The position numbers and the translations under genes are program-made. The notes under the pieces are model-generated. The model did not search any database. It had not been told where the DNA came from and was given only the letters and a program-made list of their open reading frames with translations. From NCBI GenBank assembly GCA_947179155.2, contig OX359264.1, positions 62,025,202 to 62,089,201 on the forward strand: a stretch of DNA of 64,000 nucleotides. Reading direction: 5' to 3'. The DNA is from Hedera helix (Eukaryota; Streptophyta; Magnoliopsida; Apiales; Araliaceae). The number at the start of each line of letters is the position of its first letter. Position 1 is the first letter of the stretch. Shown here one piece after another: positions 45,134-57,180 of the stretch.

Positions 45134-47676
45134 GAAGAATGATTTTATGTCTTAACTAAAGTTTATGAATAATTATGCAATTTAAATAAAATTGAAAATA
45201 AAACTTTTAGTGGCTTATTTGAATCCTAAGAATTCTTTTTAAGGAAAGAAGAATATAATAATAAAAAAAAAATTAAATAATTAAATATTGATTTAATTTT
45301 CTTAAAAACACAATTGAATTAAGAATGTAAGTTACTAATTTATTTCTTCCTTATTTCTTTTGAAAAGTTAAATTATCATTTTTTTTAGATATTTAATTAT
45401 TCAATTAATTGAAATTAGGGAGTCCATTATGATTTTGGTAACTTATATATTATTTTTTTTATTATATTCAAAGATTGTTATATATAACCCTAATCCTATT
45501 CAAACTTGATTAGTTGAATTCTTGAGTAGATACCTTATGTATTATACAGTTTCTTAGAAAAATTATAAGTAATTCATCCCATGTCAGAATTGAATGAATC
45601 CAAAGCTTATTTTTTTTAATTTTTCGTCCTCGTTAATTTTAGAGAGAAAAAAAAGTTATTTGACACTGTTTTTTCATTTTAAATTGACAAAAACAACATG
45701 TCCTCGCTATTTTTAGCCTTAATTTTAAAAATTTATAACTCAGTCATATTAACATTGAATCGAGTGATTCTTGAGCTTATTTCATATATTTTTCAGAGAG
45801 TTACAATTTTTGTTACGATATTAAGAGATTCTGAGGACTCTAGAAAATTAGAGATTATTTTTAAACAAAATATATACATGTGATTAGATATCATAATAAT
45901 CGAAAAGAGAAAATAAATTTATATAAATCGATTGAATGTAAAAGTTAAAATCTGAAAATTCATTTATATTTATTTAAGCTCTATTACATGGGTTATATAT
46001 CCTAATCTGACCTTTGGATTATTATTATTTTTGGATATGTTATAATTATATAAGCTGAAAATATTTTCACCAATTTTTAACCATTAAAGTTAAGTATTTT
46101 ATTTATTATGAATTTTAAGAAGTGATTGGTCTGGGATTTTTACAGCAAATTTTTAGCAGCGAGTTCTAATATTTAAAAATAGATAGCTTAGTTATTTTAA
46201 ATCCGATTTGTTCTTCGTGCACAGAACTTTGTTGATCTTTGTAGAGCGACTCATATTGTTATATTCTTTTGGAAATATTGTGTTGATGATTTGATTTAGT
46301 TCAACATATACTCTTATAACCCTTTTGTTTGTATTGTATTGCATGTGTTGTAATACTATATATTTAGTAGAAAAAGCTATAGGGTATACATAAGTTATAA
46401 CCATTTGTGACATACCATAGACATGTCATTTTAGCACTGAGACATGACATATTCTGTAGCAATGTGATCAGTCCACGACGTAGTGTGCTTTGAGTGTGAG
46501 CTTTAACCATTTAATATGTTTGTTTAAGATGCATACTTGTCGACCCTAGATTTCTGTTTTGTTTTGGTGTTTGGTGATGTTTTGCTAAACACACTTTCCG
46601 ATTTTGCATGCATTTGAATTCACGATCTGATGTGTAATTTGCCTATGTGACAGTATTTTGACTTCTTATGTGGCAATATATATTTCGTATTCCGTTCGGT
46701 TAATTTTTATTTTAGCTATGTTTCTTTTGTATATTTTTATCCGTACTGAGCGTTTAACTCTTACTATATTTTTCTTTTGACAAATTTGTATTGATAATTT
46801 AAAATTGTGTGAAAAGAGCTACCTTTGACCATCTTGATTGATTTAATTTTAGGTTTTAATTAATTGTGTAAATTTTAGAGAATTTTATTTGAATTATATT
46901 GATGTTTAGATTATTAAATATTTAAAATTATTAGTTTGAAGTTTGTTGTGCTTTGAAATTAATCTCCCCTCCCTGACGTTACACATTTCCTGATGGAGGG
47001 AAGAGTATGTATAAAAATTGAAATTAAATGTTGGATTTAGTTGAGACGGGAATAATTAGTTATGAAAGCAAGGAAATAAATAGAGTAACAAAATATGACC
47101 CATTTAAACAGTTACTCCATCGCGTGGATTGACACAACCTACACCAAAACTTTGATAGCCAGCTGAACAAAAGTTTCATAATGTATTTTTCCCACTCAGT
47201 TTCCAAGACTAAGAAAGAGTAAATGCATCAAGATGCCGATCACAACATCATGAAAGTGGAGCACTGAAACTCAATGGGCCCAAAAAACACAGCTAATATG
47301 AGCTTGCTCTTCTTAGCTTCTGCAACAGAGAGAGGACCAGCAAGCATAAGCACTGCCGCTTCAATGATTTTGATGCACATCAACCGACCATTTATGCCAC
47401 TAACAGGAATGAACTAATCAGCAATTGTAACAAGTATCCTCCACAATTTCTTCCCTCGACAAGAGCACTATTCAAACATCTACCTAATGAACAAATAACA
47501 GTTTCCACTTTCATAAACACCCCAAGTAAACTGAAGTAGTCCCAAAACCTTTGCTATCTTACACATAACAGTAGACAAAGGCTCTTCCAAAGATTGTATA
47601 AATGGGGCAAGGTTAAGGTATGAAACAATAGTTTGATATGGTGTCAGTGCAGTGCACAACAAACTTGACTCAAACC
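45134..47676. other. AT-rich intergenic region
   Basis: No gene or clear repeat was recognised. About 47200-47676 is probably the 3' UTR and flank of the minus-strand PRCC gene. Confidence 0.5.
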
Positions 47677-50600
47677 CTACCACCCATACTTGGCTTGTGT
47701 TTCAGCTTTAGTGAGGAACCCTTTGGCTCGCCGCTCTGAGAGCTCCATCTCTTTCTGTTTCATGTCGAAGTACAAAGTACTAATCTGATGCTTCCTCTTG
47801 TGCAGCTTTGAAGGCTTCCCCTTTGCAGAAACAGGCTACAATATACAAAGATGCATGAATGAGAAAGAAATTCTAATATGAAACATACAAACTATGAGAA
47901 GTTTGTGAGAAAAATGGATGTCACCCATCTAATATAAAGTAATCATCTAAATTACCAAGGAAATTAGAAAGTTACAACTCTTGTCAACAAATTAATTTTG
48001 CAAAATCAGGTTAAACCATAAAGGGAGAATTTTGAATCCTGCACAATAAACATTTATTAAGTACTTCCCATACATTCCGAAGAGCTTTTTGATCGAATGA
48101 CTCAGATGTTATATAATTAAGTTTCTGTTTCTAATTAACCAATGTTAACTACCTCAACGACAAAATGTAGCTAAAGAGGACACTAAGAAGTAACCAAGCA
48201 TGCCATCAACCCATCAGCTTCCTAACTGTTCAGAAACACATAATAGCATAGAAGGGCCAATTCCTTTGTTTTAAACAAATCACACCAATGAAGAAGAATG
48301 AGCCATTGACAACTTCTTAGACAATCCATCAGCATTAATTTATCCTTCACAACAATCATGCAGGTAAATCTTCAAAAGAAAGAAAAACACTCCTTTTCAA
48401 TGGAAACTAGTCAAACTTCAAATTAGCCAATACTAGGATTTAAAGGCACGAAACCCTTTCCTGGTCCAACAAAAAACTACATAGTCCAAAACCAGTTTTC
48501 ACTTTAAAAAGTATCCATAAGAAAGATAACGACATATGCACCACTTCTTATTATCAAATGAGTGAAGTTTCAATTGCTTGAGCTGGGCTTGAATTTATGA
48601 GTCGGGATATTTGTCACCAAGCTCACTAAACCGAAGCTCATGTATCAAATTCCAAAAGAAGTAAGGTGAGGAGTATGTTTTTAAGATTTATCCGTGCACA
48701 ATTAATTTGGGGATTTGTATATAACCAAGTGCTTAACAGCGACAACATCACACGTGATTATAAAAGCTTGATTCAGGTCTTCATTTTTCACACTGTATAA
48801 ACATATATAGACATAATTTTGTTGCCACTGACTAGTGCCTATCATGTTGATTAAAATAGAACAGCAACACAATCCCTCTAAAAATGTAAATAGTAAGAGT
48901 ACGAATATGCCTGCAAAGTTAAAAGATTAGCATACTGATCAGAGGATATTTCAATATTCAAGCTCGCTTATTAGCTAAACAAAATGAGTAAAGGCTGCGG
49001 CTATGTGTTCAAAAGATGAGACCGAATGGGCATATTCTCGAGACAAGCTTGGGCTGTACACAAACAGCTTGATCCTTTGGAAACCCTAAACTAAGCTCAA
49101 ATGCCCTTTCAGACTTTCACACACCCTCAATATCATGTCCTTACAATCATCAAATCATCCACAAATTACACCAATCTATAACGTGTCCTCATAAGTACAA
49201 TAATTAGTCCAGATTGTACTTTGCTGAAACTTGTTCATCTATTTCCATTGGGTGCTATCGATAAAATTGCCAAAAATACATCTGAACCTTCTTATCAACC
49301 GCTCTTCCGCCTCATATGTACATGTAAGCCTCCTTAATTTCATATAATTGGAATGTGCTACAAATGGTTAGAGGTGAAAGCAAAGCTAGTTTTCTTCTGG
49401 TTACAGTCACACTTTCACATCTGTGAATTATAAAGCTAATCTTAGCTCACAGTTGTATAGAGTTATTCTCTTGCGCAGGTTGCACTTTTGTACCCTCTTA
49501 CCTTTTGCATTCATTGTGTACTGGGATGGCATCCCCTTTTGTTGTCTATTTGATTATATGACACATTGGTCTTCAAAAAAAATAAAAAATTCAAGCTTTC
49601 ACCATTATGAAATTAATATTAGTCCTATACATCTCAATTTTTCTGATCATGAGTAAGAATTTTAACTTATAATTTATCCCAAGTTTCACATATTCCTATG
49701 CATCAATGAAGGCGCATAAAAAAACTAGGCATAGAAGACGCATAACTGAGGGTACAGAACCGAATAACTCACGCTATAGGTACTCACTAACATACTATAT
49801 ATGCTACTCAAGCAAACCTGCATAGGAAAAAAAAGAAGCAGCGAAAGCTTCAAACGTTGTATTAAAAAAACCAGAACTGCAGGGAAAAGCATCACAAGAA
49901 CAAAAAACATGTTTACGGGTCATACCCAACAGATAGTCAGGATTATTCATGAATAATTGAATATATCACAATATATCTCGAAAGGAAAGCACGAGTATTC
50001 ATGTATATAATAGAATCAATTACTAAATATACAATGAGAAACCTAAGACCCTATCTAACCTTATGAAGTTTCAAGTGCCTAAAGAGACTTGAGACAAATG
50101 CTTTAGGATAGAGTTAGTTTTTATGCAGCTTTGTGGGACTTTGGTGGGAGCATTCCATGGATATCTTTGTCTAGTTTACGTAGAGATTGGAGGCTGGTCT
50201 CCATTGAGGGTTTTGTGGGTTTTTTACACTTGATTTTTCACTGGGTGAGATTCTTGGCCGCCTCTACTTTTTATCTCTATATAAAACATTTTTTTATCTT
50301 TTAAAAAAGGGAACTTAAAAACGTTCTAACCTTAGGATGATTCAAGTAAATTCTATGATTAAAAGTGCTTCAAAATAAAATTCGGGAAACCAAAGTCTTA
50401 GCAAATTACTTATATAATCAATGATCAGCATGCAGAATGACAATGCATGAATACCTGGTAAGAGGGGCCGAATGCGATTCCAGTTAACTTAGCCTGGTCC
50501 TCCCTTGGTCTATTCTTGATCAGTTCGTCCTGCTTAACCTCAATTATGTCCTGCGGAACATCATTCCTGCCTCTCTTCCCATAACCTCTTGCCACACTTT

Positions 50601-51546
50601 CTGCTGCTGTTGTCATCTCAGTTGTGCTCGACCTATCAATCCACTTATTTTCATATTGCTCATAATTGTTACCATACTCAGCATAGGTAACATCATAACT
50701 ACCATAATTTGCATCCAAATTTGAATTAAACCCATTAACATGACTATCATAACTACTATAATTTGCATAATCCTCAGCAGCTGAACCCAAATTTGAAGTA
50801 TCACTAGCAACAAACCCACCACCATGACTTTCATAATTCACATAATTTTCGCTTACAGAATTCCAATTTGAAGTATCATCAACTGAGTTATCCGCGTTCA
50901 AAATAACGCTGGATTTATTAGTATTGCCGTCGTTTGAATTTGATACAGGTACATCTGCTTCGAGTATTGATCTGCGGCCAGTCCCGGATGATGAGGGCAA
51001 AGCACCCAAAGCCATTGAGTTCTTCGGAGCAGGGATATTTGATAAGAACGATTTAACAGATGGGGTCTGATTCATAGATTCAAAAGCTTTTGACTTTTTT
51101 CTTTGCCTTTCCTTGTCATCCTCGTCGTCATCATCGTCGTCGTCATCGTCATCAGTATTTTTGGATTTAATCATAGATGGGTTAATGGGCAGCCTGAACT
51201 GAACAACCCTTTTGGGATTTGAGGGAATTTTAGGGTCTAGGTTTTGGGTCTTTGGCTGCGGGAGGACAGAGAATAAAGAGGAGGGTTTGGGTTTGCTGGA
51301 GGAGGGAGAGGATTCTTGGAGAATTGAAGAAAAAGAGGAGGAGGGAGATTTTAGGGTTTTTGCAGGACGGGGGTCAGGCAGGTTGGATTTCGGAGGAGGA
51401 AGAGAGAGAGAGAGGGATTTTGGTGGTGGAAGAGAAGAAAATACGGATGAGTTAGAATTTGATGGTACCTTGTCAGCCTGATTTTGTTGCTGATCTGATT
51501 CTTCTTCTTCGTCTGAAGTAGCATAGCTTGCTAGCAGAGATTCCAT
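47677..51546 (-). CDS. PRCC-domain protein (proline-rich nuclear factor homologue)
   Basis: Two exons on the minus strand, 51546-50455 and 47835-47677, join in phase 0 to encode about 416 residues. The N-terminus is MESLLASYATSDEEEESD. A Pro/Ser-rich region with repeated PPPKS and an Asp run coded by GAT/GAC near 51120-51160 follow, then a Tyr/Asn-rich middle (NYSSYDSHVNGFNSN). The conserved C-terminal PRCC block spans the intron: PQDIIEVKQDELIKNRPRED and LTGIAFGPSYQ, then SKLHKRKHQISTLYFDMKQK and AKGFLTKAETQAKYGW. In animals the PRCC family is nuclear and linked to pre-mRNA splicing; the plant role is little known. The first exon is intact. A transposon-like terminus lies about 120 bp upstream of the ATG. 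Confidence 0.93.
47836..50454 (-). other. Large intron of the PRCC gene
   Basis: 2.6 kb with GT-AG borders (CAG|GTATTC and ttgtag|CCTG). No ORF, repeat or element was recognised inside. Confidence 0.8.
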
Positions 51547-51990
51547 TCTAGAGAGAATGAAGATTTCCAGAGAGAGAGAGAGAGGGAGAGGAAAGGGAAA
51601 TTTAATGGCAATTGGCAACCAGTGGTCTGAGGAGACGGGCAGGCAATATACAAAATTTAAGAAAACTAGTTCAATATCCGTGCAACTCACGGCCTATTAA
51701 AATATGTATGTATATATTATGTTCTTAGAAATTCATTTATTTATGAAGATAATTATGAAAATGGCAATTTATATTTAAACTTATTCACTAAAATAATAAT
51801 GATTTAATGATGATAATCATCTTAATTATTATTGATGGAGGCATATCATTAAATTTTTTGTTATAATTTATTGTAATGACATTATTATTAAATTAATAAT
51901 TTATTATTTATAAAAATAAATATAAAATAAAAGTATATTTTTAATATTTATAAGTTTCGTAAATTGACAAAGGAGTTATCTTTTTATCTC

Positions 51991-51994
<4 letters not shown>

Positions 51995-52040
<46 letters not shown>
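51995..52040. repeat. (TA)n microsatellite
   Basis: About 23 TA units. Confidence 0.95.
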
Positions 52041-52045
<5 letters not shown>

Positions 52046-52658
52046 ATCATAAAATAAAATTTAAAAATTCAAAACAACAAACATTCCGACGAATTGACAT
52101 AATCACCTTAGTCAACCACTCATTAATTGATTTCAGCTTAGCGAAGATATCTCTTGCCTCAATCTTTGGAAGAACATATCAATCGATCAATAAAATTATC
52201 AAGCTTTTTCCATACAACAATTTGGAAACAAATTATTTCTCATTTTTTAAATTATTAACAGTAAGTATGTAGTAGCATAACATGATTTACGTTTATCGTC
52301 GTCATTATAACATCATTGTTAAACTAATAATTTATTATTTTAGGAAAAAATTATGCGTACAAATTTTATAAATGAAAATTTTATGCAGAATAATATAATT
52401 TTGTATAAATTACTAAAATAATTAAAGATACACCCTCTCTCTAGTTATAAAGAATGAAACTATAAAAAAAATGGTTATGGTTACCAAAATAATCCTTTAT
52501 TTTTGTGTTAAATAATAAATAAATTAATCAATATATTAGTGACTTTTATGTATATTTATTTATTTTAACTATTTTTGAAGTTTTTCCAGGTACGTTATTG
52601 CTTTAAATATTAGAGTGTTTCTACATTTATTCATTTTTCTTATTCAACTTTTTTACCC

Positions 52659-52740
52659 GCATATAAGGCAAATGAGTGTGGCTCCACCACATTTCATCTT
52701 TAACTCAAATGAGTGGGTCACACTCATTTATCTGATATGC
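52659..52740. repeat. Fold-back: inverted repeat of ~25 bp arms
   Basis: gcatataaggcaaatgagtg at 52659 pairs with the inverse of cactcatttatctgatatgc ending at 52740. The loop is about 30 bp. Confidence 0.8.
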
Positions 52741-53259
52741 AGATAAGAAGAAGGGTTCTTTACAGTAATATACAACAATTAAGAAAAAAAATAAAAATTA
52801 GTGCATTCACAAAATAATTACAAAAAGAGTGCAATGCAATACTCACATTAAATCATTTCAGTTTCACAAATCCCTTAAATCAAGGAGAAATAAATTAAAT
52901 TTCACAAATCCCTTAAATCAATGAGAATTTAATTAAATTACTTCAATTCAATTTATCCATCTCTCTCTCCTACTTTGACTCCACTAGCATATCAACGCCA
53001 GTAAGTATAATTAAAGTCATCTCTTCCAAAACTCCGTCGAGTTCATCTTCACGTTCATGGTAGCGTCAATGATCGGTGCCGTCATAACCTTGACCAATCC
53101 CTTCTACACCACCGCCGAGATTTAATAAAAAGTCATAGTTAATTACCACCCTGAGGAAAAAAAGAAGACCATGATTGTTACATAACTTAAGTTATAATAA
53201 GCACTGATAAATAAGAAATATAGGTACATACTGAATATAAGTAAATTTATGAATTGATT

Positions 53260-53610
53260 ACCTCCATACTAGTGTTTGGTTACCACCATACTAGTATTTG
53301 GTTACATAGAGTTATTACATGAAAAAATTAGTTACTACACATTCAGGAATTAGTTACCTCCATACTAGTGTTTGGTTACCTAGATTTACTGTAACAAAAA
53401 ATCGTCATAATAGTGTTTAGTTATCTTCATAATAGTGTTTTGTTACCTTTATACTAGTGTTTGGTTACTTATATTAAATGCAGCAAAAAATCAACATGTT
53501 ATTGTTTGATTACCTCCATACTAATGTTTGGTTACCTAGATTAAATGCAGCAAAAAATCGACATGCTATTGTTTGATTACTTTCGTACTAGTGTTTGATT
53601 ACCTGGAGAA
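53260..53610. repeat. Degenerate minisatellite with the word atactagtgtttggttacct
   Basis: At least nine variants of cc(a)tactagtgtttggttac(c) occur at irregular 20-60-bp spacing with tagatt or cagcaaaaaatcga between them. Confidence 0.9.
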
Positions 53611-53630
53611 GTCAAGAAATCCAACCATAA

Positions 53631-53719
53631 ACGTGAAGACTCCATTGACGCCACCATGAGCGTGAATACTCCATTGATGCCACCATAAACGCGAAGACTC
53701 CATTGACGCTACCATGAAC
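53631..53719. repeat. Three ~33-bp tandem units
   Basis: cg(t/c)gaa(g/t)actccattga(c/t)gc(c/t)accat recurs three times in direct succession, next to one of the inverted fragment copies. Confidence 0.85.
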
Positions 53720-54486
53720 TTATCAGCAGTGGTGTAGAAGTGATTGACGGTGGTTAGGACGACGCAGATCATTGACACCACCATGAACGTGAAGACAAAG
53801 TCGAGATAGTGGCGGAGAAAATGAGGAAGAAAGAAAGTGGCATATAAAGTTTTGGAGAAGATGAAAAAAAGCGGCGGAGAAAGAGAAAATAGAGGAAAGA
53901 GAAATGAAGTTTGGAGAAGATGAAAGAAAAGAAAAATCAGAGTATTTGGTGGTATAGATATTGTTAAGTATTTTGAATTTTGAATTTTGAATTTTGGAAC
54001 CAACTACCCATTAAATCACCTAACTAAATTAAATGAATAATAATGTACTAATTTAAAAATTAAATATTAAAGATGCACTAATTTTGTAAATATTTTATAT
54101 ATGTACTTTTATTATAATATTTTTTTAAAAATATAATAGTAAATATAATTCTTCCTAAGAAGAAATGGGTAAGAAAAGTAAAAATTTTCCTAAATATAAT
54201 GCTACACAGGAAATATGCCATAGTCTTTGAGCCCGATGAGTGGGCTCTTGGACGTTGGTGATCCAAAACTCTGAGCCCATATTTATTTAATCTTGCTTGA
54301 GCATAGATTATACAAATGGGCCGAAGGTCTAGTATGGTGACCCCAAGTGCCCAATATAAACCAAGGCCCATCTTAACGGTCCTAAATCTTAATTTCTTAT
54401 GGAAACCTTTCAACTTCACGACCCCTCGTTCGTAGCCTCGCACTCCCTCTTCTCCCTGGTCTAGTCCCCAGAGAGCAAAAATCGAA

Positions 54487-57123
54487 ATGGCACTGCAGAA
54501 TCTGAAACTTCATATATTACGCTTTAATGGTTGTTGTGGTTCAGCAAATAGCTTCCTTTTCTTTTCCAGGCCACAAAGTCCCAAGCTTTCTGGTTCTTTC
54601 TACAACTTTACTTATCTTATTTTAGGACCCTTTCTTCTATAACTTTCTACAGGGTTTTGGTTTTGGGAAATGAATAGGAAAGGGAAGAAACTGAGCAAGG
54701 AAAACTGAGACTTGATTTTCCCCCCCTCTCTCAGTTACTGGGAATTTGGTTGTAGTATTAAGTATGGTGTCTGTTTTGCTTGTGTTGCAAATTATCTATT
54801 TAATAGGAGTTTATTATTCTTGAAAAGAAAAAAAAATATCCATTTCTTGCAATACCCATGTACCTAGTCGGATTTATTTCATGATTTGAAAAATTGCAAA
54901 TAACATAATTTCATTTATTAATGCAGTAGTGATGGTCCCTTTGTCTATCTGCCTAATGTGCACAAAATTTAGCAAGTTTACTTTATACTCCGATTATAAT
55001 ATTATGCACTATGTATCAATCAATTTGTTGTTAATTGTTAATAGTTTTAGATGTATGTCTCTATGTATTTTTTACTGGATGGACACTGAGTTATTATATT
55101 GTTGTTCAGTCAAATGGACCAAGATCCAGGTGCATTGTCCCCTTAGAAGCTTTGCTACTGTTAAATCTGCAAACATTCAACCACAGAAGAAGTATGCTCT
55201 CTCTCTCTCTCTCTCTTTGTGATTGTTTGTTGTGCTTCCATGAACATATATCCATAATGATAAACCTATTCAAAATTTGCTTTGCTAATGCATTAATACA
55301 AAAGTACCAAACCAACTTCTCTGTTGCATTTGAGGGTAATAGCATTCCAGTGCTCTCCATTTTGTAATTGGCATAGTTACTAATCATAAATGATTGCAGG
55401 TATCTTAATTTTAACACGATATTCCACAAGTGAAAATGTTAGTTCCACAATGTCCTCTCTCTCAACTATTCACGTGAGAAGGACCTTGTGGAAATATCAA
55501 TTTCCTATACTTATTAAATGTAATTTATAAGGTTGATGGGAAGAATTGAAATTTCAGATCATTTATGCCTTGATTAAAGAATCTGTTTTGAGTTTTTTAG
55601 TAACTATTTTGTTTCAAGTGATGTTAAGCTCTGATACTATTACTTGTACAGTTGTACCTTTTAAGTTGGCTATTTTAGATGTGTTTGTATTACCTGGGGC
55701 ATGGCTCTTTTAAATGTATACATTGTTTTTTGGGCTGTCCTACGCTTTTACCACTGCATCAAGATATTGAGCCCATATTGTTTATTACCACCCAAAGAGG
55801 TGTATTTCTAATCATGGTGCTTCGGTGGTCATCCCTCCATTACTTCACTTTTTATAAAGTAGTAAAACTATTTAGAACATTGATGCTCCCCATATGGAGC
55901 TTGAGGTAATATACAACCTAATAAAGCATTTGGAAGGGTGATGCTTGTTGTCAATTGAGGATGCAAATCCTGTATCTGTACCAAACAGTCTAGATGAAAA
56001 TTCTACTTCTTGTTGCATTTGCAAGATTTACATAATATGAGAACATATTATTGTTTAAGTTGTTGTTGTTCTATCTATATTTAATCTATCCTCCATCCGG
56101 AAAAATGTTTTCTCCGAATAGAGGGAAGTACTTCATTTTTTCCTGAGTTAGCATGACAGTCATCTTAATCATCTTGAGTTTGAAATTTGTCTATGTTAGT
56201 TATGCAACATTGGTTATTTTTCTGTTCCGTCTATTATATAATCTTGCCATTAATAATCTCCATTTCCATTTTCAGGAAAAGGAGACTGGATGAAGTATGT
56301 CTTGAAAGGTTTCAGCAATATAGCCGAACCTTTATACAGTCATGGATCCTACAAGGTACACAATGTGTCTTAAGCTGCCCATTTTGTTTTATATATGGAG
56401 GGTGATCTGAGCTATTTTCAGATTTTCTCATCTGGAAATTTAACTCAAATAGATTAGATTGTAATATTAACATCTGCTTAAAACTTGCAGCAATAGTGAT
56501 AGATTAGATATATAAGTTTGTGTTGACAGATGAATTGCCAGACGTAAACAAAATGTGGCATGGTTTATTCTAAGTAGGTATATGGCCTTCTATTTATTAT
56601 TAAGACCTTTTAAAGTTGTTACAAGATAATATAATATCAACGTTCATTAAAATTCTCAAACGGTTTATATATGAATTTGTGCTCTAAGTTGTCTTCATTC
56701 ATATGAACTCACATCTACGTTCTTAATGTATATAAAATTGTCCTCCAGCTTCGTAGACTAACAAGATAGCCAAAAGTTCATTTCTTATTTCTTTAAAGTA
56801 TAGTCAATATTTCTTTTTATCAGATTAATTATTTTAAGTTTGAGCTGTGAATAATGTAACTGAAATCAAAAGCCTTATTCTGAAATTAATTTTAATAACA
56901 ATAGTAGCTTCAGTGATCTAATAATTCCTTGTATGGGGACTCAAGTGTTTCTATCATCTGGAACTATATACAAAAAGTTCCCCTTCACCTGATAATTTAG
57001 GTCACACTTAGTGCACAGACACAAATTTATGTGTATGTGTGCTTGCCCCCGAGCATCTATAGTGGTTGAATATCTTATCCACACATGCCTAAAAACATTC
57101 GATTCTTTAAAGGGAAAGACTCC

Positions 57124-57180
<57 letters not shown>

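Larger units (their letters stand above)
51666..54060 (-). mobile_element. Helitron-type element, 3' end well defined, far end unknown
   Basis: At 51666-51669 CTAG is preceded by A. Eight bases inward lies a perfect hairpin, CCGTG-CAACT-CACGG (51678-51692). Read on the minus strand this is the Helitron 3' signature: hairpin, ~8 nt, CTAG, then T. The AT-rich interior holds a (TA)n tract, a fold-back, tandem repeats and inverted copies of a coding-like fragment. The opposite TC end was not found; about 54060 is a guess based on composition. No helicase was seen. Confidence 0.5.

Noticed and set aside
51212..51481. Plus-strand ORFs opposite PRCC exon 1
   Set aside because: Antisense shadows of the Pro/Ser-rich coding region.
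53260..53610. Spaced repeats resembling a CRISPR array
   Set aside because: Repeats are degenerate with irregular spacing in plant nuclear DNA; no cas genes.
53599..54003. Minus-strand 134-codon ORF
   Set aside because: Made of tandem and inverted repeat units within the Helitron-like element; no full domain.
54929..55367. Plus-strand ORFs around exon 2 of the methyltransferase
   Set aside because: Read-through of introns; only 55110-55191 in the VKWTKIQ frame joins conserved exons.
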